Shown here piece by piece: positions 1 to 7,642 of a stretch of DNA of 11,362 nucleotides; position 1 is the stretch's first letter, and each line of letters opens with the position of its first letter. The translations under genes and the position numbers were made by a program. This stretch comes from Candidatus Sericytochromatia bacterium. GTDB lineage: Bacteria; Cyanobacteriota; Sericytochromatia; JACMPN01. The stretch covers positions 1 to 11,362 of the forward strand of contig JACMPN010000135.1 in NCBI GenBank assembly GCA_014377495.1. Direction: 5' to 3'. The notes below the pieces were generated by a model. That model worked only from the letters and a program-made list of their open reading frames with translations, was not told where the DNA came from and ran no database searches.

Positions 1-197
1 ACCTCAAAGAGGGCCAGACCACCCCGGACGGCGTCTTCACCGTCCGGCGGGCGGAGTGCCTCGCCTCCTGCGGGACCGGGCCCTGCCTGCAGATCAACGG
101 CGACCGCTATGTGGAAAACCTGACCCGCGAGTCGGTCGATGCCCTGCTGGACAGCCTTCGGGCCGAAAAGCCCGCAGTTGCCCAACCCCCGGAATGA
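1..197 (+). CDS. nuoE: NADH-quinone oxidoreductase subunit E, C-terminal part (5' end outside window)
   Basis: This is the last 64 codons of the 24-kDa-type subunit of complex I, a thioredoxin-fold protein of the NADH-dehydrogenase tip that carries the [2Fe-2S] cluster N1a. The reading frame enters with codons at base 3 and ends with TGA at 195-197. The visible segment AECLASCGTGPCLQING matches the second half of the family's cluster motif (Cys-x3-Cys followed by a Gly/Pro turn). It is followed by the typical ending with a Tyr-Val strand and a final helix (ESVDALLDSLRAEK). The first cysteine pair and the start lie upstream of the window. A 45-base gap separates it from nuoF, whose product is its direct partner. 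Identification is secure from the motif plus position; only the length cannot be judged. Confidence 0.93.
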   Translation, partial: LKEGQTTPDGVFTVRRAECLASCGTGPCLQINGDRYVENLTRESVDALLDSLRAEKPAVAQPPE

Positions 198-242
198 GCC
201 GGGCCCCAATGTTACAGTGTGTAGGTTAAAAAAGGTCGCAGC

Positions 243-1511
243 ATGGAACTTGTCCTGTCAGCCAATTTTGACGTCCCGAACTCGCATCAGATCGCGGTCT
301 ACGAGAGCCGGGGCGGCTATCAGGCGGCAAGTAAAGCATTAGCCATGACCCCGGAGCAGATTATCGACGAGGTCAAGGCCTCGGGTCTGCGCGGCCGTGG
401 TGGCGCCGGTTTCCCGACCGGCCTGAAATGGTCCTTCCTGCCCAAGGACAACCCCAAGCCCCGCTACCTCTGCATCAATGCGGACGAATCGGAGCCCGGT
501 ACCTTCAAGGATCGCAAGATCCTCGAAAAGGACCCGCACCGGATGATCGAGGGGATCATCATCGCCGCCTATGCCATCCAGTCGCATACGGCCTACATCT
601 ATTACCGGGGTGAGTTCTGCGATCAGGGCCGCACCATCGACGCCGCCCTCGCCGAGGCCAAGGCCAAAGGCTACTTCGGCGACACCTGCTTCGGTCACGA
701 CTTCAAGCTGGAGATCCACACCCACCGGGGCGCCGGCGCATACATCTGTGGGGAAGAGACCGGACTGATCGAATCGCTGGAAGGCAAAAAGGGCCAGCCT
801 CGGCTGAAGCCGCCCTTCCCGGCCACACACGGCGTCTTCCAGTGCCCGACCATCGTCAACAACGTCGAGACTCTGGCCACCCTGCCTTTCATCCTCACCC
901 AGGGTGCTGCGGCCTACGCCGCCATGGGCACCCCCAAGAGCGCCGGCACCCGCCTGATGTGCATCTCGGGTCACGTGAACAACCCGGGCGTCTATGAGAT
1001 CGAGATGGGCCTGCCCATGCTCGACTTCATCAACAACCAGGGCGGCGGCATGCGCAACGGCAAGAAGATGAAAGCCCTGATCCCGGGCGGCTCCTCGACG
1101 CCGATCATTACTGCCAAGGAAGCGGAGACGCTGAAGCTGGACTATGAAAGCATGGCCGAGCACGGCACCATGTTCGGCTCCGGCGGGCTGATGGTCCTCG
1201 ACGAGGACACGGACATCGTCGATGCGATGCGGGTGCTGCTCCGTTTTTATGCCCACGAATCCTGCGGGCAGTGCACACCGTGCCGTGAAGGGACCGACTG
1301 GGTCTACAAAATTGCCAAACGCCTGTCCGAAGGCAGCGGCACCGAGGAAGACATCAAAACCCTCCTGGAACTGTGCGACAACATGGAAGGCAAAACGATC
1401 TGCCCGCTGGCAGCCGCCGCCTCCATGCCCGCCCGCAGCTACGTCATGAAGTTCAAAGACGAGTTTCTCGCCAAAGTGAAGCCGACGGCCGTTCCGGCCG
1501 GCGCGAGGTAG
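243..1511 (+). CDS. nuoF: NADH-quinone oxidoreductase subunit F (NADH- and FMN-binding)
   Basis: This 422-residue subunit is the 51-kDa-type entry point of complex I: it binds NADH and FMN and passes electrons to cluster N3. GRGGAGFPTGLKW at residues 51-63 is the glycine-rich nucleotide/FMN loop. NADESEPGTFKDR at 79-91 is the conserved FMN-site stretch, and GAGAYICGEETGLIESLEG at 163-181 is the third signature. The N3 [4Fe-4S] ligands are C341, C344 and C347 (ESCGQCTPCREG) with C387 (KTICPL). Length is normal for the family. The ATG at 243 is preceded by AAAGG about eight bases upstream and gives the expected short N-terminus. The stop lies four bases before nuoG, and a GAGGT at its very end serves as the nuoG ribosome binding site. 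The protein is cytoplasmic and docks with NuoE and NuoG. Confidence 0.97.
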   Translation: MELVLSANFDVPNSHQIAVYESRGGYQAASKALAMTPEQIIDEVKASGLRGRGGAGFPTGLKWSFLPKDNPKPRYLCINADESEPGTFKDRKILEKDPHRMIEGIIIAAYAIQSHTAYIYYRGEFCDQGRTIDAALAEAKAKGYFGDTCFGHDFKLEIHTHRGAGAYICGEETGLIESLEGKKGQPRLKPPFPATHGVFQCPTIVNNVETLATLPFILTQGAAAYAAMGTPKSAGTRLMCISGHVNNPGVYEIEMGLPMLDFINNQGGGMRNGKKMKALIPGGSSTPIITAKEAETLKLDYESMAEHGTMFGSGGLMVLDEDTDIVDAMRVLLRFYAHESCGQCTPCREGTDWVYKIAKRLSEGSGTEEDIKTLLELCDNMEGKTICPLAAAASMPARSYVMKFKDEFLAKVKPTAVPAGAR

Positions 1512-1515
1512 GTCA

Positions 1516-3084
1516 ATGCCAACGATTACGATCAACGACGTCCAACACGAGGTCCCTGCCGGGATCAACCTCGTCGATGCCGCAGCACTCGCCGGGATCG
1601 AGATCCCCCACTATTGTTATCATCCCGGCCTGTCGATCGCCGGTAACTGCCGGATGTGCCTGGTCGAAGTCGAAGGGGCCCGTGGCCTGCAGATCGGCTG
1701 CAACACCTTTGTCAAAGACGGCCTGATCTGCCGGACCAACACCCAGGTGGTCGAGGACACCCGGCGGGGCGTGATGGAGTTTTTGCTCCTCAACCACCCA
1801 ATCGATTGTCCCATCTGCGACCAGGCCGGTGAGTGCCGGTTGCAGGATTACTATATGGCGTACGGCCAGTACGACCATCGCTCCAAAGAGAAAAAAGTCC
1901 AAAAGGGCAAAGCCATCGAGGTCGGGCCGAACGTCGTCCTCGACCAGGAGCGGTGCATTCTCTGCTCGCGGTGCGTCCGCTTCTGCGACGAGATCACCAA
2001 GACCAGCGAACTGACGATCACCGGCCGTGGCGACCACGTCCAGGTCGAGACCTTCCCCGGCATCGCCTTGGACAACCCCTACTCGATGAACGTCGTCGAT
2101 GTCTGTCCTGTCGGCGCCCTGACGAGCAAGGATTTCCGGTTCAAGATGCGGGTCTGGTGGCTGGAGACAGCCAAGTCCGTCTGCACCGGCTGCTCGAAAG
2201 GCTGCAACACCTTCCTCGAAGCCCGCGACGGCACCGCCTATCGGTACCGGCCCCGGTTCAACGACGACGTGAACGATTACTGGATGTGCGACTCCGGTCG
2301 CCTCAGCTACAAGTCGGTCAACGAAAACCGCCTGACCCTCCCGATGATCTCCCGGGTGGAGACCACTCGTGCCCTGGCGATCAGCGGTGCGAAGGAACGG
2401 CTCGCCGCCGTGATCAAGGACTTCGGTCCTCAGGCCGTGGCCGCTGTCGCCTCACCCCACGCCAGCCTGGAAGAAAACCTGACGTTGAAACGGTTCATGC
2501 AGGAAGTCATCGGCTCCGAGCAGCTCTTTGCTTTCAGCACGCAGCCGGAAGGCGACAGTGACGACTTCCTGATCGAGGCGGACAAGACGCCGAACCGGGC
2601 TTCTTTCGAGATCCTCGACCTGAGCCGAGGCCTGGACGCCTTCGAAGCCGAACTGGCCTCTGGTCGCATCCAAGCCCTGATCGTCTTACGCCAGGACCTG
2701 ATCGGACAGACCGACGCACTCGCGAAAAAAATTGCCACTGTGCCCACCCTGATCGTGCTCGGCACGCATCACGATGCGACAGGCGCTGCCGCCCACGTGC
2801 TCCTGCCGACGACGACCCATGCCGACAGCTACGGCACCTACGTCAACTCGGCGAAACGGGTGCAGAAGTTCATGGCCGTGAACACGCCCGGCGATCACAT
2901 GGCGCCGGCCTGGGAATGGCTGACGGCCATCGGCATGCACCTGAAGACCGGCTGGGGCTACCACGACGTCGAGAACGTCTGGAGCGAATTGCGCAAGGAC
3001 GTGCCGGCCCTGGCGGGTCAGAGCTTTTACAAGCTGCCCGAAAACGGCGTCTCCCTGCAGCCTGAAATGGTGGTGGCCCCGTGA
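1516..3084 (+). CDS. nuoG: NADH-quinone oxidoreductase subunit G, compact form with N7 cluster motif
   Basis: This is the 75-kDa-type electron-wiring subunit of the peripheral arm. Ligand sets are visible in order: [2Fe-2S] N1b (C34, C45, C48, C62); the His-Cys cluster N5 (H94, C98, C101, C107); N4 (C147, C150, C153, and C197 in VCPVGAL); and a fourth set C223-x2-C226-x3-C230-x27-C258. The last matches the CxxCxxxCx27C spacing known for the off-pathway cluster N7. After that comes only a short remnant of the molybdopterin-oxidoreductase-like region. It includes a late segment (about 410-455, LPTTTHADSYGTYVNSAKRVQ) recognisable from other NuoG proteins. At 522 residues it is much shorter than the roughly 700-900 usual in well-studied species. 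The reading frame is continuous and its stop overlaps the nuoH start, so this looks like a genuine compact form, not a frameshift. No cofactor is expected in the remnant domain. ATG 1516 follows GAGGT with good spacing. Confidence 0.96.
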   Translation: MPTITINDVQHEVPAGINLVDAAALAGIEIPHYCYHPGLSIAGNCRMCLVEVEGARGLQIGCNTFVKDGLICRTNTQVVEDTRRGVMEFLLLNHPIDCPICDQAGECRLQDYYMAYGQYDHRSKEKKVQKGKAIEVGPNVVLDQERCILCSRCVRFCDEITKTSELTITGRGDHVQVETFPGIALDNPYSMNVVDVCPVGALTSKDFRFKMRVWWLETAKSVCTGCSKGCNTFLEARDGTAYRYRPRFNDDVNDYWMCDSGRLSYKSVNENRLTLPMISRVETTRALAISGAKERLAAVIKDFGPQAVAAVASPHASLEENLTLKRFMQEVIGSEQLFAFSTQPEGDSDDFLIEADKTPNRASFEILDLSRGLDAFEAELASGRIQALIVLRQDLIGQTDALAKKIATVPTLIVLGTHHDATGAAAHVLLPTTTHADSYGTYVNSAKRVQKFMAVNTPGDHMAPAWEWLTAIGMHLKTGWGYHDVENVWSELRKDVPALAGQSFYKLPENGVSLQPEMVVAP

Positions 3085-4367
3085 GCCTTCTCGATTTTGC
3101 CCTCGTCGCCGGACGGGTCCTGTTCGGGATCATCATCCTGCTGACCCTGATGCCGCTGATGACGTGGGTCGAGCGCAAGGGCGCCGCCTACATCCAGGAC
3201 CGTCCGGGTCCGAACCGGGCCCACATCGGTCCCATCCGCCTCGGCGGCGTCATGCACGTCATCGCCGATGCCCTGAAGATGTTCTCCAAGGAATCGATCA
3301 TCCCCACCCACGTGGGGCGGATCCCCTACCTGATCGCCCCCGTGGCGGTCTGTGCCGTGGCCCTGATGTCCGTGGCCGTCGTCCCCTGGGCCGATGCCAT
3401 GGTCTTTCCCGGCGGCACGGTGATCGGCATGCAGGGCCTTGACCTCGATGTCGGCCTGCTCTGGTTCCTGGGCATTTCTTCCCTGTCGGTGTACGGCATC
3501 GTGCTCGCCGGCTGGTCCTCCAACAACAAGTACTCGATGCTCGGTGGCATCCGCAGCTCCGCCCAGATGCTCAGCTACGAGCTGCCGATGGGCCTCTCGC
3601 TGATCGGCGCCCTGATGATCTACGGCACGCTGCACCTGAACGGCATGGTGCAAAGCCAGGGTGACCTGATCTTCGGGTTCATCCCGAAGTGGGGCGTCGT
3701 CGTCCAACCCGTGGCGGCGATCATCTTCATCGTCTGCGCCTTCGCGGAGACGAACCGCAACCCCTTCGACCTGGCGGAAGGCGAATCGGAACTCGTGGCC
3801 GGTTTCCACACGGAATACAGCGCCATGAAATTCGGCCTGTTCTTCCTGGGTGAATACATGGCCCTGATCGGCAGCTCGGCGATCATTGCCACGTTGTTCT
3901 TCGGTGGCTGGCAGATCCCCTGGGTGACGACGGCCATGCTCGTCCGCAACGTCCACTGGATTTTGCCCATGGTCCTCGGCGGTGCGGCCATCGGCGCCCT
4001 CGCCCTCGGCGGCCACATGATCAAGACCAGCCGCACGGAAGCACCTGTGTGGGGCGACTGGCGGGACAAAGAAGGCGAATACCTCGGCTGGCCGATCGTC
4101 GCCGTGGGCGCCCTGGCTCTGTTGTTCTGCCTAGTGACCATCGGGGCCAACCTGCCCGGCTGGGCGGGGCCCGTCGTGGCGGCCGTCCTGCAGTTCAGCA
4201 CACTGATGGTCAAGATCTTCTTCTTCTGCTGGCTGTTCGTCTGGGTGCGTTGGACGCTGCCCCGCTTCCGCTATGACCAGCTGATGAATCTCGGTTGGAA
4301 ATCGCTCATCCCCCTGTCACTCGTCAACATCGTCGTGACCGGGGCGGTCCTCCTGGGGGTGTCATAA
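3081..4367 (+). CDS. nuoH: NADH-quinone oxidoreductase subunit H, extended (quinone-site membrane subunit)
   Basis: This is the ND1-type membrane subunit at the junction with the peripheral arm, forming much of the quinone tunnel and the E-channel. Signatures: ERKGAAYIQDRPGPNR (31-46), the acidic loop FAETNRNPFDLAEGESELVAG (221-241, the most conserved stretch), FHTEYSAMKFG (242-252), GEYM (257-260) and WVRWTLPRFRYDQLM (388-402). At 428 residues it is longer than the roughly 320-370 of model bacteria. The excess lies between FFGGW (273-277) and VKIFFF (377-382). That interval contains a charged loop (about 314-333) and at least two extra hydrophobic stretches (about 293-311 and 337-357). The start is GTG at 3081, overlapping the nuoG stop as GTGA; the next gene begins one base after its TAA. 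The reading frame and flanking motifs are intact, so the extension is not an error at the ends. Confidence 0.96.
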   Translation: MSLLDFALVAGRVLFGIIILLTLMPLMTWVERKGAAYIQDRPGPNRAHIGPIRLGGVMHVIADALKMFSKESIIPTHVGRIPYLIAPVAVCAVALMSVAVVPWADAMVFPGGTVIGMQGLDLDVGLLWFLGISSLSVYGIVLAGWSSNNKYSMLGGIRSSAQMLSYELPMGLSLIGALMIYGTLHLNGMVQSQGDLIFGFIPKWGVVVQPVAAIIFIVCAFAETNRNPFDLAEGESELVAGFHTEYSAMKFGLFFLGEYMALIGSSAIIATLFFGGWQIPWVTTAMLVRNVHWILPMVLGGAAIGALALGGHMIKTSRTEAPVWGDWRDKEGEYLGWPIVAVGALALLFCLVTIGANLPGWAGPVVAAVLQFSTLMVKIFFFCWLFVWVRWTLPRFRYDQLMNLGWKSLIPLSLVNIVVTGAVLLGVS

Positions 4368-4368
4368 G

Positions 4369-4896
4369 ATGGCCATCAAAGTCGCCCGTCCGCAAGTGGG
4401 CTTTGGCGTCAGCACGTACGTCGGTGAAATCGTCAAAGGCCTGGCCCTGACGATGGGTCACATGATGAAAAACGTCGTCACTGGCGGCCGGCGGATGATC
4501 ACCGTCTCCTATCCGGAGCAGAAACGGGTCATGCCCCGCGGCTACCGCGGCAAGCACCGCCTCACCCTGCGGGACGACGGTCAGATGAAGTGCGTGGCCT
4601 GCCAGATGTGCGCCACAAACTGCCCGGCCCGGTGCATCAAGATCGTCGCCAGCGAACATCCCGACAACAGCATCGAGAAGTACGCGCTCAGTTTCACGAT
4701 CGACCTGCTGGAATGCGTCTACTGCGGACTCTGCGTGGATGCCTGCCCCGTCGACGCCATCCGCATGGACTCCGGCGAGTATGCGATCATCGGCACGACC
4801 CGGGAAGAATTCGTCATCAACAAAGAACAGTTGATGGCCACCCAGCCTCAATACGAGGATGAACGCCACCCCATGACGCCCAAAGAGAAAAAGTAA
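4369..4896 (+). CDS. nuoI: NADH-quinone oxidoreductase subunit I (2x[4Fe-4S] ferredoxin-like)
   Basis: This 175-residue subunit is the TYKY-type ferredoxin-like protein that carries clusters N6a and N6b. These pass electrons towards the terminal cluster N2 in NuoB, near the quinone site. Two classical CxxCxxCxxxCP motifs are present: C75, C78, C81, C85 (CVACQMCATNCP) and C116, C119, C122, C126 (CVYCGLCVDACP). As usual for the fold, the last Cys of each motif would ligate the other cluster. The N-terminal 15-40 region is a mixed hydrophobic helix that in this family lies on the membrane surface against NuoH. The C-terminal tail is hydrophilic and lysine-rich. ATG 4369 starts one base after the nuoH stop, and nuoJ begins three bases after its TAA. 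Length and motifs are ordinary. Confidence 0.97.
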   Translation: MAIKVARPQVGFGVSTYVGEIVKGLALTMGHMMKNVVTGGRRMITVSYPEQKRVMPRGYRGKHRLTLRDDGQMKCVACQMCATNCPARCIKIVASEHPDNSIEKYALSFTIDLLECVYCGLCVDACPVDAIRMDSGEYAIIGTTREEFVINKEQLMATQPQYEDERHPMTPKEKK

Positions 4897-4899
4897 CCG

Positions 4900-5400
4900 A
4901 TGTCGCCCATCCTCTTTTATTTTCTGGCTTTCCTGGCGATTGTCGCCGGACTGGTCACGATCACCCGCCGGCACCCGTTGTCGGCAGCCCTCTCCCTGGT
5001 GGTGTGCTTCGCCGCCCTCGCCGGGCTTTACGGCATGCTCGCCGCCCGCCTGCTGGCGATGCTGCAGATCCTCGTCTATGCCGGGGCCATCATGGCACTG
5101 GTCGTCTTCGTGATCATGCTGCTGAACGTCCGCTGGCAGGATCTGGACATGGACGAACCGATCACCGGCAACGTCCTCGCCACACTCGCCGTGGTCATCC
5201 CGCTCTTCGGACTGGTGGTCATTGCGATCAAGCGCCTGCCCATCCATCCGATGCCGGCGATCACGGCGGAGTTCGGTGGCGTCCACGAGGTCGGCATGGC
5301 TTTATACACCCGCTTCGCCTTCCCCTTTGAGGCCATCAGTCTGCTGCTCATGGCGGCCCTGGTCGGGGTGGTGGTGTTGGCAAAACGGAGGTTCACATGA
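4900..5400 (+). CDS. nuoJ: NADH-quinone oxidoreductase subunit J (ND6-type)
   Basis: This small membrane subunit (166 residues) links the quinone module (NuoH) to the antiporter-like subunits. Five hydrophobic segments are visible at about 3-22, 27-48, 53-77, 91-110 and 142-161. The third contains the family signature LQILVYAGAIMALVVFVIML (55-74), with the Tyr-x-Gly-Ala core (Y60, G62) that forms a pi-bulge helix involved in gating of the proton pathway in known structures. An acidic loop after TM3 (DLDMDEP) is typical. The start ATG at 4900 has only a weak purine-rich site upstream (AGAGAAAAAG, inside the end of nuoI), so translation may be coupled to nuoI. The stop overlaps the nuoK start as ATGA. 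Confidence 0.95.
   Translation: MSPILFYFLAFLAIVAGLVTITRRHPLSAALSLVVCFAALAGLYGMLAARLLAMLQILVYAGAIMALVVFVIMLLNVRWQDLDMDEPITGNVLATLAVVIPLFGLVVIAIKRLPIHPMPAITAEFGGVHEVGMALYTRFAFPFEAISLLLMAALVGVVVLAKRRFT
5387..5391 (+). promoter_or_regulatory. Ribosome binding site of nuoK
   Basis: GGAGG sits inside the end of nuoJ, five bases before the ATG at 5397 that overlaps the nuoJ stop as ATGA. It supports this start and suggests that nuoK is translated efficiently despite the overlap. Confidence 0.8.
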
Positions 5401-5705
5401 GCCCGATTGGTCTGCAGGATTTCCTGATCGTCAGTGCCGCCCTGTTCTTCACGGGTGTGGTCGGCTTCCTCAGCCGGAAGAACCTGTTCATTGTCTTCAT
5501 GTCCATCGAACTGATGCTGAATGCCGTGAACCTGAGCTTCCTCGCTTTTTCCCGGGGCCTGGGCCAGGTCGACGGCCAAGTCGTCGTCTTCATGGTCGTG
5601 GCCGTGGCGGCGGCGGAAATCGCCATCGGCCTCTCCCTGGTCATCCTCCTCTTCAAGCACCGTGAAACCCTGAACGTCGACGCTTATCAGGTGATGAAGG
5701 GATAA
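5397..5705 (+). CDS. nuoK: NADH-quinone oxidoreductase subunit K (ND4L-type)
   Basis: This is a 102-residue, three-helix membrane subunit related to MrpC/MnhC. It carries the buried glutamates of the E-channel: E38 in SIELMLNAVNL and E74 in AAAEIAIGLSLVI, matching the two essential Glu residues of the E. coli protein (E36 and E72). Hydrophobic segments fall at about 8-24, 29-51 and 62-86. Its ATG overlaps the nuoJ stop (ATGA), and a strong GGAGG lies five bases upstream at 5387-5391, so it can initiate independently as well as by coupling. Length is exactly as expected. It is followed by the second largest gap in the operon (30 bases) before nuoL. Confidence 0.96.
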   Translation: MSPIGLQDFLIVSAALFFTGVVGFLSRKNLFIVFMSIELMLNAVNLSFLAFSRGLGQVDGQVVVFMVVAVAAAEIAIGLSLVILLFKHRETLNVDAYQVMKG

Positions 5706-5735
5706 ATCCCGCCCTCTCAGAAAGATTTGCCCTCC

Positions 5736-7640
5736 ATGTCACTCCTTACAGTCATCCTCCTCGCTCCCTTCCTCGGGGCCCTGCTCAGCGGACTCCTGTC
5801 CCTGGCCTACGCCCACGATCCCAAGAGCCTGCCGAAAGCCACTGTCACCGTCATCTCCTGCACTGCCCCCGTCGTCAGCTTTGCCGCTGCTGTCGTGGCG
5901 TTCTTCCAGGTGCGGGCGACGGGGATCCCCCTGATCCATTCCTGCGGGGCCTGGATCCAGAGCGGCAGCCTGGCAATCGACTGGGGCCTGCGCCTCGATG
6001 CCCTCAGCGCCGTGATGATCCTGGTCATCACCGGCATCGGCAGCCTGATCCACATCTACTCGACCGCCTACATGCACGAGGATGCCGGTTACGGCCGGTA
6101 CTTCACCTATCTGAACCTGTTCACGGGCTCGATGCTGATTCTTGTTTTGGCCGACAACCTCGGTCTGATGTTCCTCGGCTGGGAAGGCGTGGGCGTCTGC
6201 TCCTACCTGCTCATCGGCTACTGGTTCTCCGAAGCCCAGAAGGCCGCCGCCGCCAGCAAAGCCTTCATCGTCAACCGCATCGGTGATGCCGGGCTGCTCC
6301 TGGGGATGTTCCTGCTCTTCAGCCAGACCCAGACTCTGAACTTCGAGACGCTGAACCATCTGGGCTCCGGCCTGCCGGCCGGCCTACTCATGGCCGCCAC
6401 GGCGTTGTTGTTCATCGGGGCCATCGGTAAGTCCGGCCAGATCCCACTGCACGTCTGGCTGCCCGATGCCATGGCCGGCCCGACCCCCGTGTCGGCCCTG
6501 ATCCATGCGGCGACGATGGTCACCGCCGGGGTCTACCTCGTCGCCCGAATGAACGGTTTATTCTCCCATGCGCCGGAAGTCTCCACGGCCATCGCCGTCC
6601 TCGGCACGGCCACGGCGATCTTTGCTGCCACCTGCGGTATGGCCCAGACGAACATCAAAAAGGTGCTCGCCTATTCCACCGTCTCCCAACTGGGCTACAT
6701 GTTCCTGGCAGTCGGCGTCGGCGCCTATTCGGCCGGCGTCTTCCACCTGATGACCCACGCGTTTTTCAAAGCCTTGTTGTTCCTCGCTGCCGGCGCCGTG
6801 ATCCACGGCCTGCACAACCACGAAGACCTGAAGGACATGGGCGGCCTGAAGGACAAACTGCCGCTGACCCGCTGGGTCTTCCTGATCGCCACCCTCGCCA
6901 TCGCCGGTTTTCCGCCGTTTGCCGGGTTCTTCTCGAAGGACGCCATCCTCGCCGGTGCCTGGGCCGGCGGCCAGCCGATCCTGACCGCCCTCGGGCTGTT
7001 CACGGGCGGGTTGACCAGTTACTACATGTTCCGGCTCTACTACCTGACCTTCGAAGGCCCGCCCCGGAACAAGGAACTCGCCGCCCAGGCTCACGATGCC
7101 CCGCCGGCCATGGCATTGCCGCTGGTCATCCTGGCCGCCGGCAGCACCGTCGTCGGATTCCTCGGCATCCCGGGCAACTCGCTCTTCGACGGTTGGCTGC
7201 AGCCCGTGTTCCATAGCCATGCCGCCCATGACGAGACGGCCGGCTACCTGATCATGGGGGCGGCCCTGCTCGCCGCCGTCATCGGCTGGCTCACGGCCCG
7301 CAATGCCTTCGCCAAGGGCGGCGAGCCTGTGCCGGCCGACGCTGACAACGGCTGGTTCCCGACCTTGAACCAGGCTTACAACGTGGATGCGGCGTATGAC
7401 GCCGGTATCGTCAAACCCCTGTTGAACTTTTCCCGGGTGCCTCTGGCGCAGGGCGTGGAGCGCGGGGTCATCTCCGGCCTGCTCGACGGCCTGCCGACCT
7501 TTTACCGATCGATGTCCGAGGCGCTCCAATCCTTCCAGACCGGCCGGGTCCGGGATTACGGCTACATGATGCTCGCCGGCACCATGGCCATCGTCCTTTA
7601 CCTGATGGCGACCTGGTACACGCACACTGGAGCGGTCTAA
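5736..7640 (+). CDS. nuoL: NADH-quinone oxidoreductase subunit L (distal antiporter-like proton channel)
   Basis: This is the ND5-type subunit at the far end of the membrane arm, 634 residues from ATG 5736. Key channel residues can be placed by motif: E150 (LGWEGVGVCSYLL), K232 (GAIGKSGQIPLHVWLPDAM), H257 (SALIHAATMVTAG), K345 (HAFFKALLFLAAGAVIH) and K402 (GFFSKDAIL). These correspond to the Glu/Lys/His/Lys/Lys relay of the E. coli protein. The C-terminal section includes the DAAYDAGIVKPL element (551-562) that precedes the long lateral helix, and a last hydrophobic helix (about 610-627). An in-frame TTG at 5727 would add three residues. I prefer ATG 5736 because AAAG (5721-5724) is suitably spaced from it and almost abuts the TTG. 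nuoM begins two bases after its TAA. Confidence 0.95.
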   Translation: MSLLTVILLAPFLGALLSGLLSLAYAHDPKSLPKATVTVISCTAPVVSFAAAVVAFFQVRATGIPLIHSCGAWIQSGSLAIDWGLRLDALSAVMILVITGIGSLIHIYSTAYMHEDAGYGRYFTYLNLFTGSMLILVLADNLGLMFLGWEGVGVCSYLLIGYWFSEAQKAAAASKAFIVNRIGDAGLLLGMFLLFSQTQTLNFETLNHLGSGLPAGLLMAATALLFIGAIGKSGQIPLHVWLPDAMAGPTPVSALIHAATMVTAGVYLVARMNGLFSHAPEVSTAIAVLGTATAIFAATCGMAQTNIKKVLAYSTVSQLGYMFLAVGVGAYSAGVFHLMTHAFFKALLFLAAGAVIHGLHNHEDLKDMGGLKDKLPLTRWVFLIATLAIAGFPPFAGFFSKDAILAGAWAGGQPILTALGLFTGGLTSYYMFRLYYLTFEGPPRNKELAAQAHDAPPAMALPLVILAAGSTVVGFLGIPGNSLFDGWLQPVFHSHAAHDETAGYLIMGAALLAAVIGWLTARNAFAKGGEPVPADADNGWFPTLNQAYNVDAAYDAGIVKPLLNFSRVPLAQGVERGVISGLLDGLPTFYRSMSEALQSFQTGRVRDYGYMMLAGTMAIVLYLMATWYTHTGAV

Positions 7641-7642
7641 TC

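Noticed and set aside
200..242. Possible internal promoter or attenuator in the nuoE-nuoF gap (GGGCCC palindrome, A-run)
   Set aside because: The palindrome is only six bases, and the A-rich run just precedes the AAAGG ribosome binding site of nuoF; no hairpin plus T-tract or paired -35/-10 is present.
139..342. 67-codon + strand frame spanning the nuoE end and nuoF start
   Set aside because: It is out of frame with both genes, Arg/Ser-rich and without motif; the nuoE and nuoF frames explain this DNA.
339..1568. Long open frame of 409 codons on the - strand across nuoF
   Set aside because: It lies wholly antisense to a gene with full NuoF motifs. Its product is a Gly/Ala/Asp/His/Val-rich sequence without domains, as expected from reading GC-rich codons backwards.
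1833..2561. 242-codon + strand frame inside nuoG
   Set aside because: It is an out-of-frame Arg-rich reading of the NuoG iron-sulfur region. The NuoG frame holds every cluster ligand there.
1516..3084. NuoG as a formate dehydrogenase or hydrogenase subunit, or a frameshifted gene
   Set aside because: The frame is unbroken, has the full N1b/N5/N4/N7 order, sits between nuoF and nuoH and ends by overlapping nuoH; there is no active-site Cys/Sec or molybdopterin-binding core.
5727..5735. TTG at 5727 as the nuoL start
   Set aside because: It would add only three residues, and the only purine-rich site (AAAG at 5721-5724) sits too close to it, while its spacing to ATG 5736 is good.
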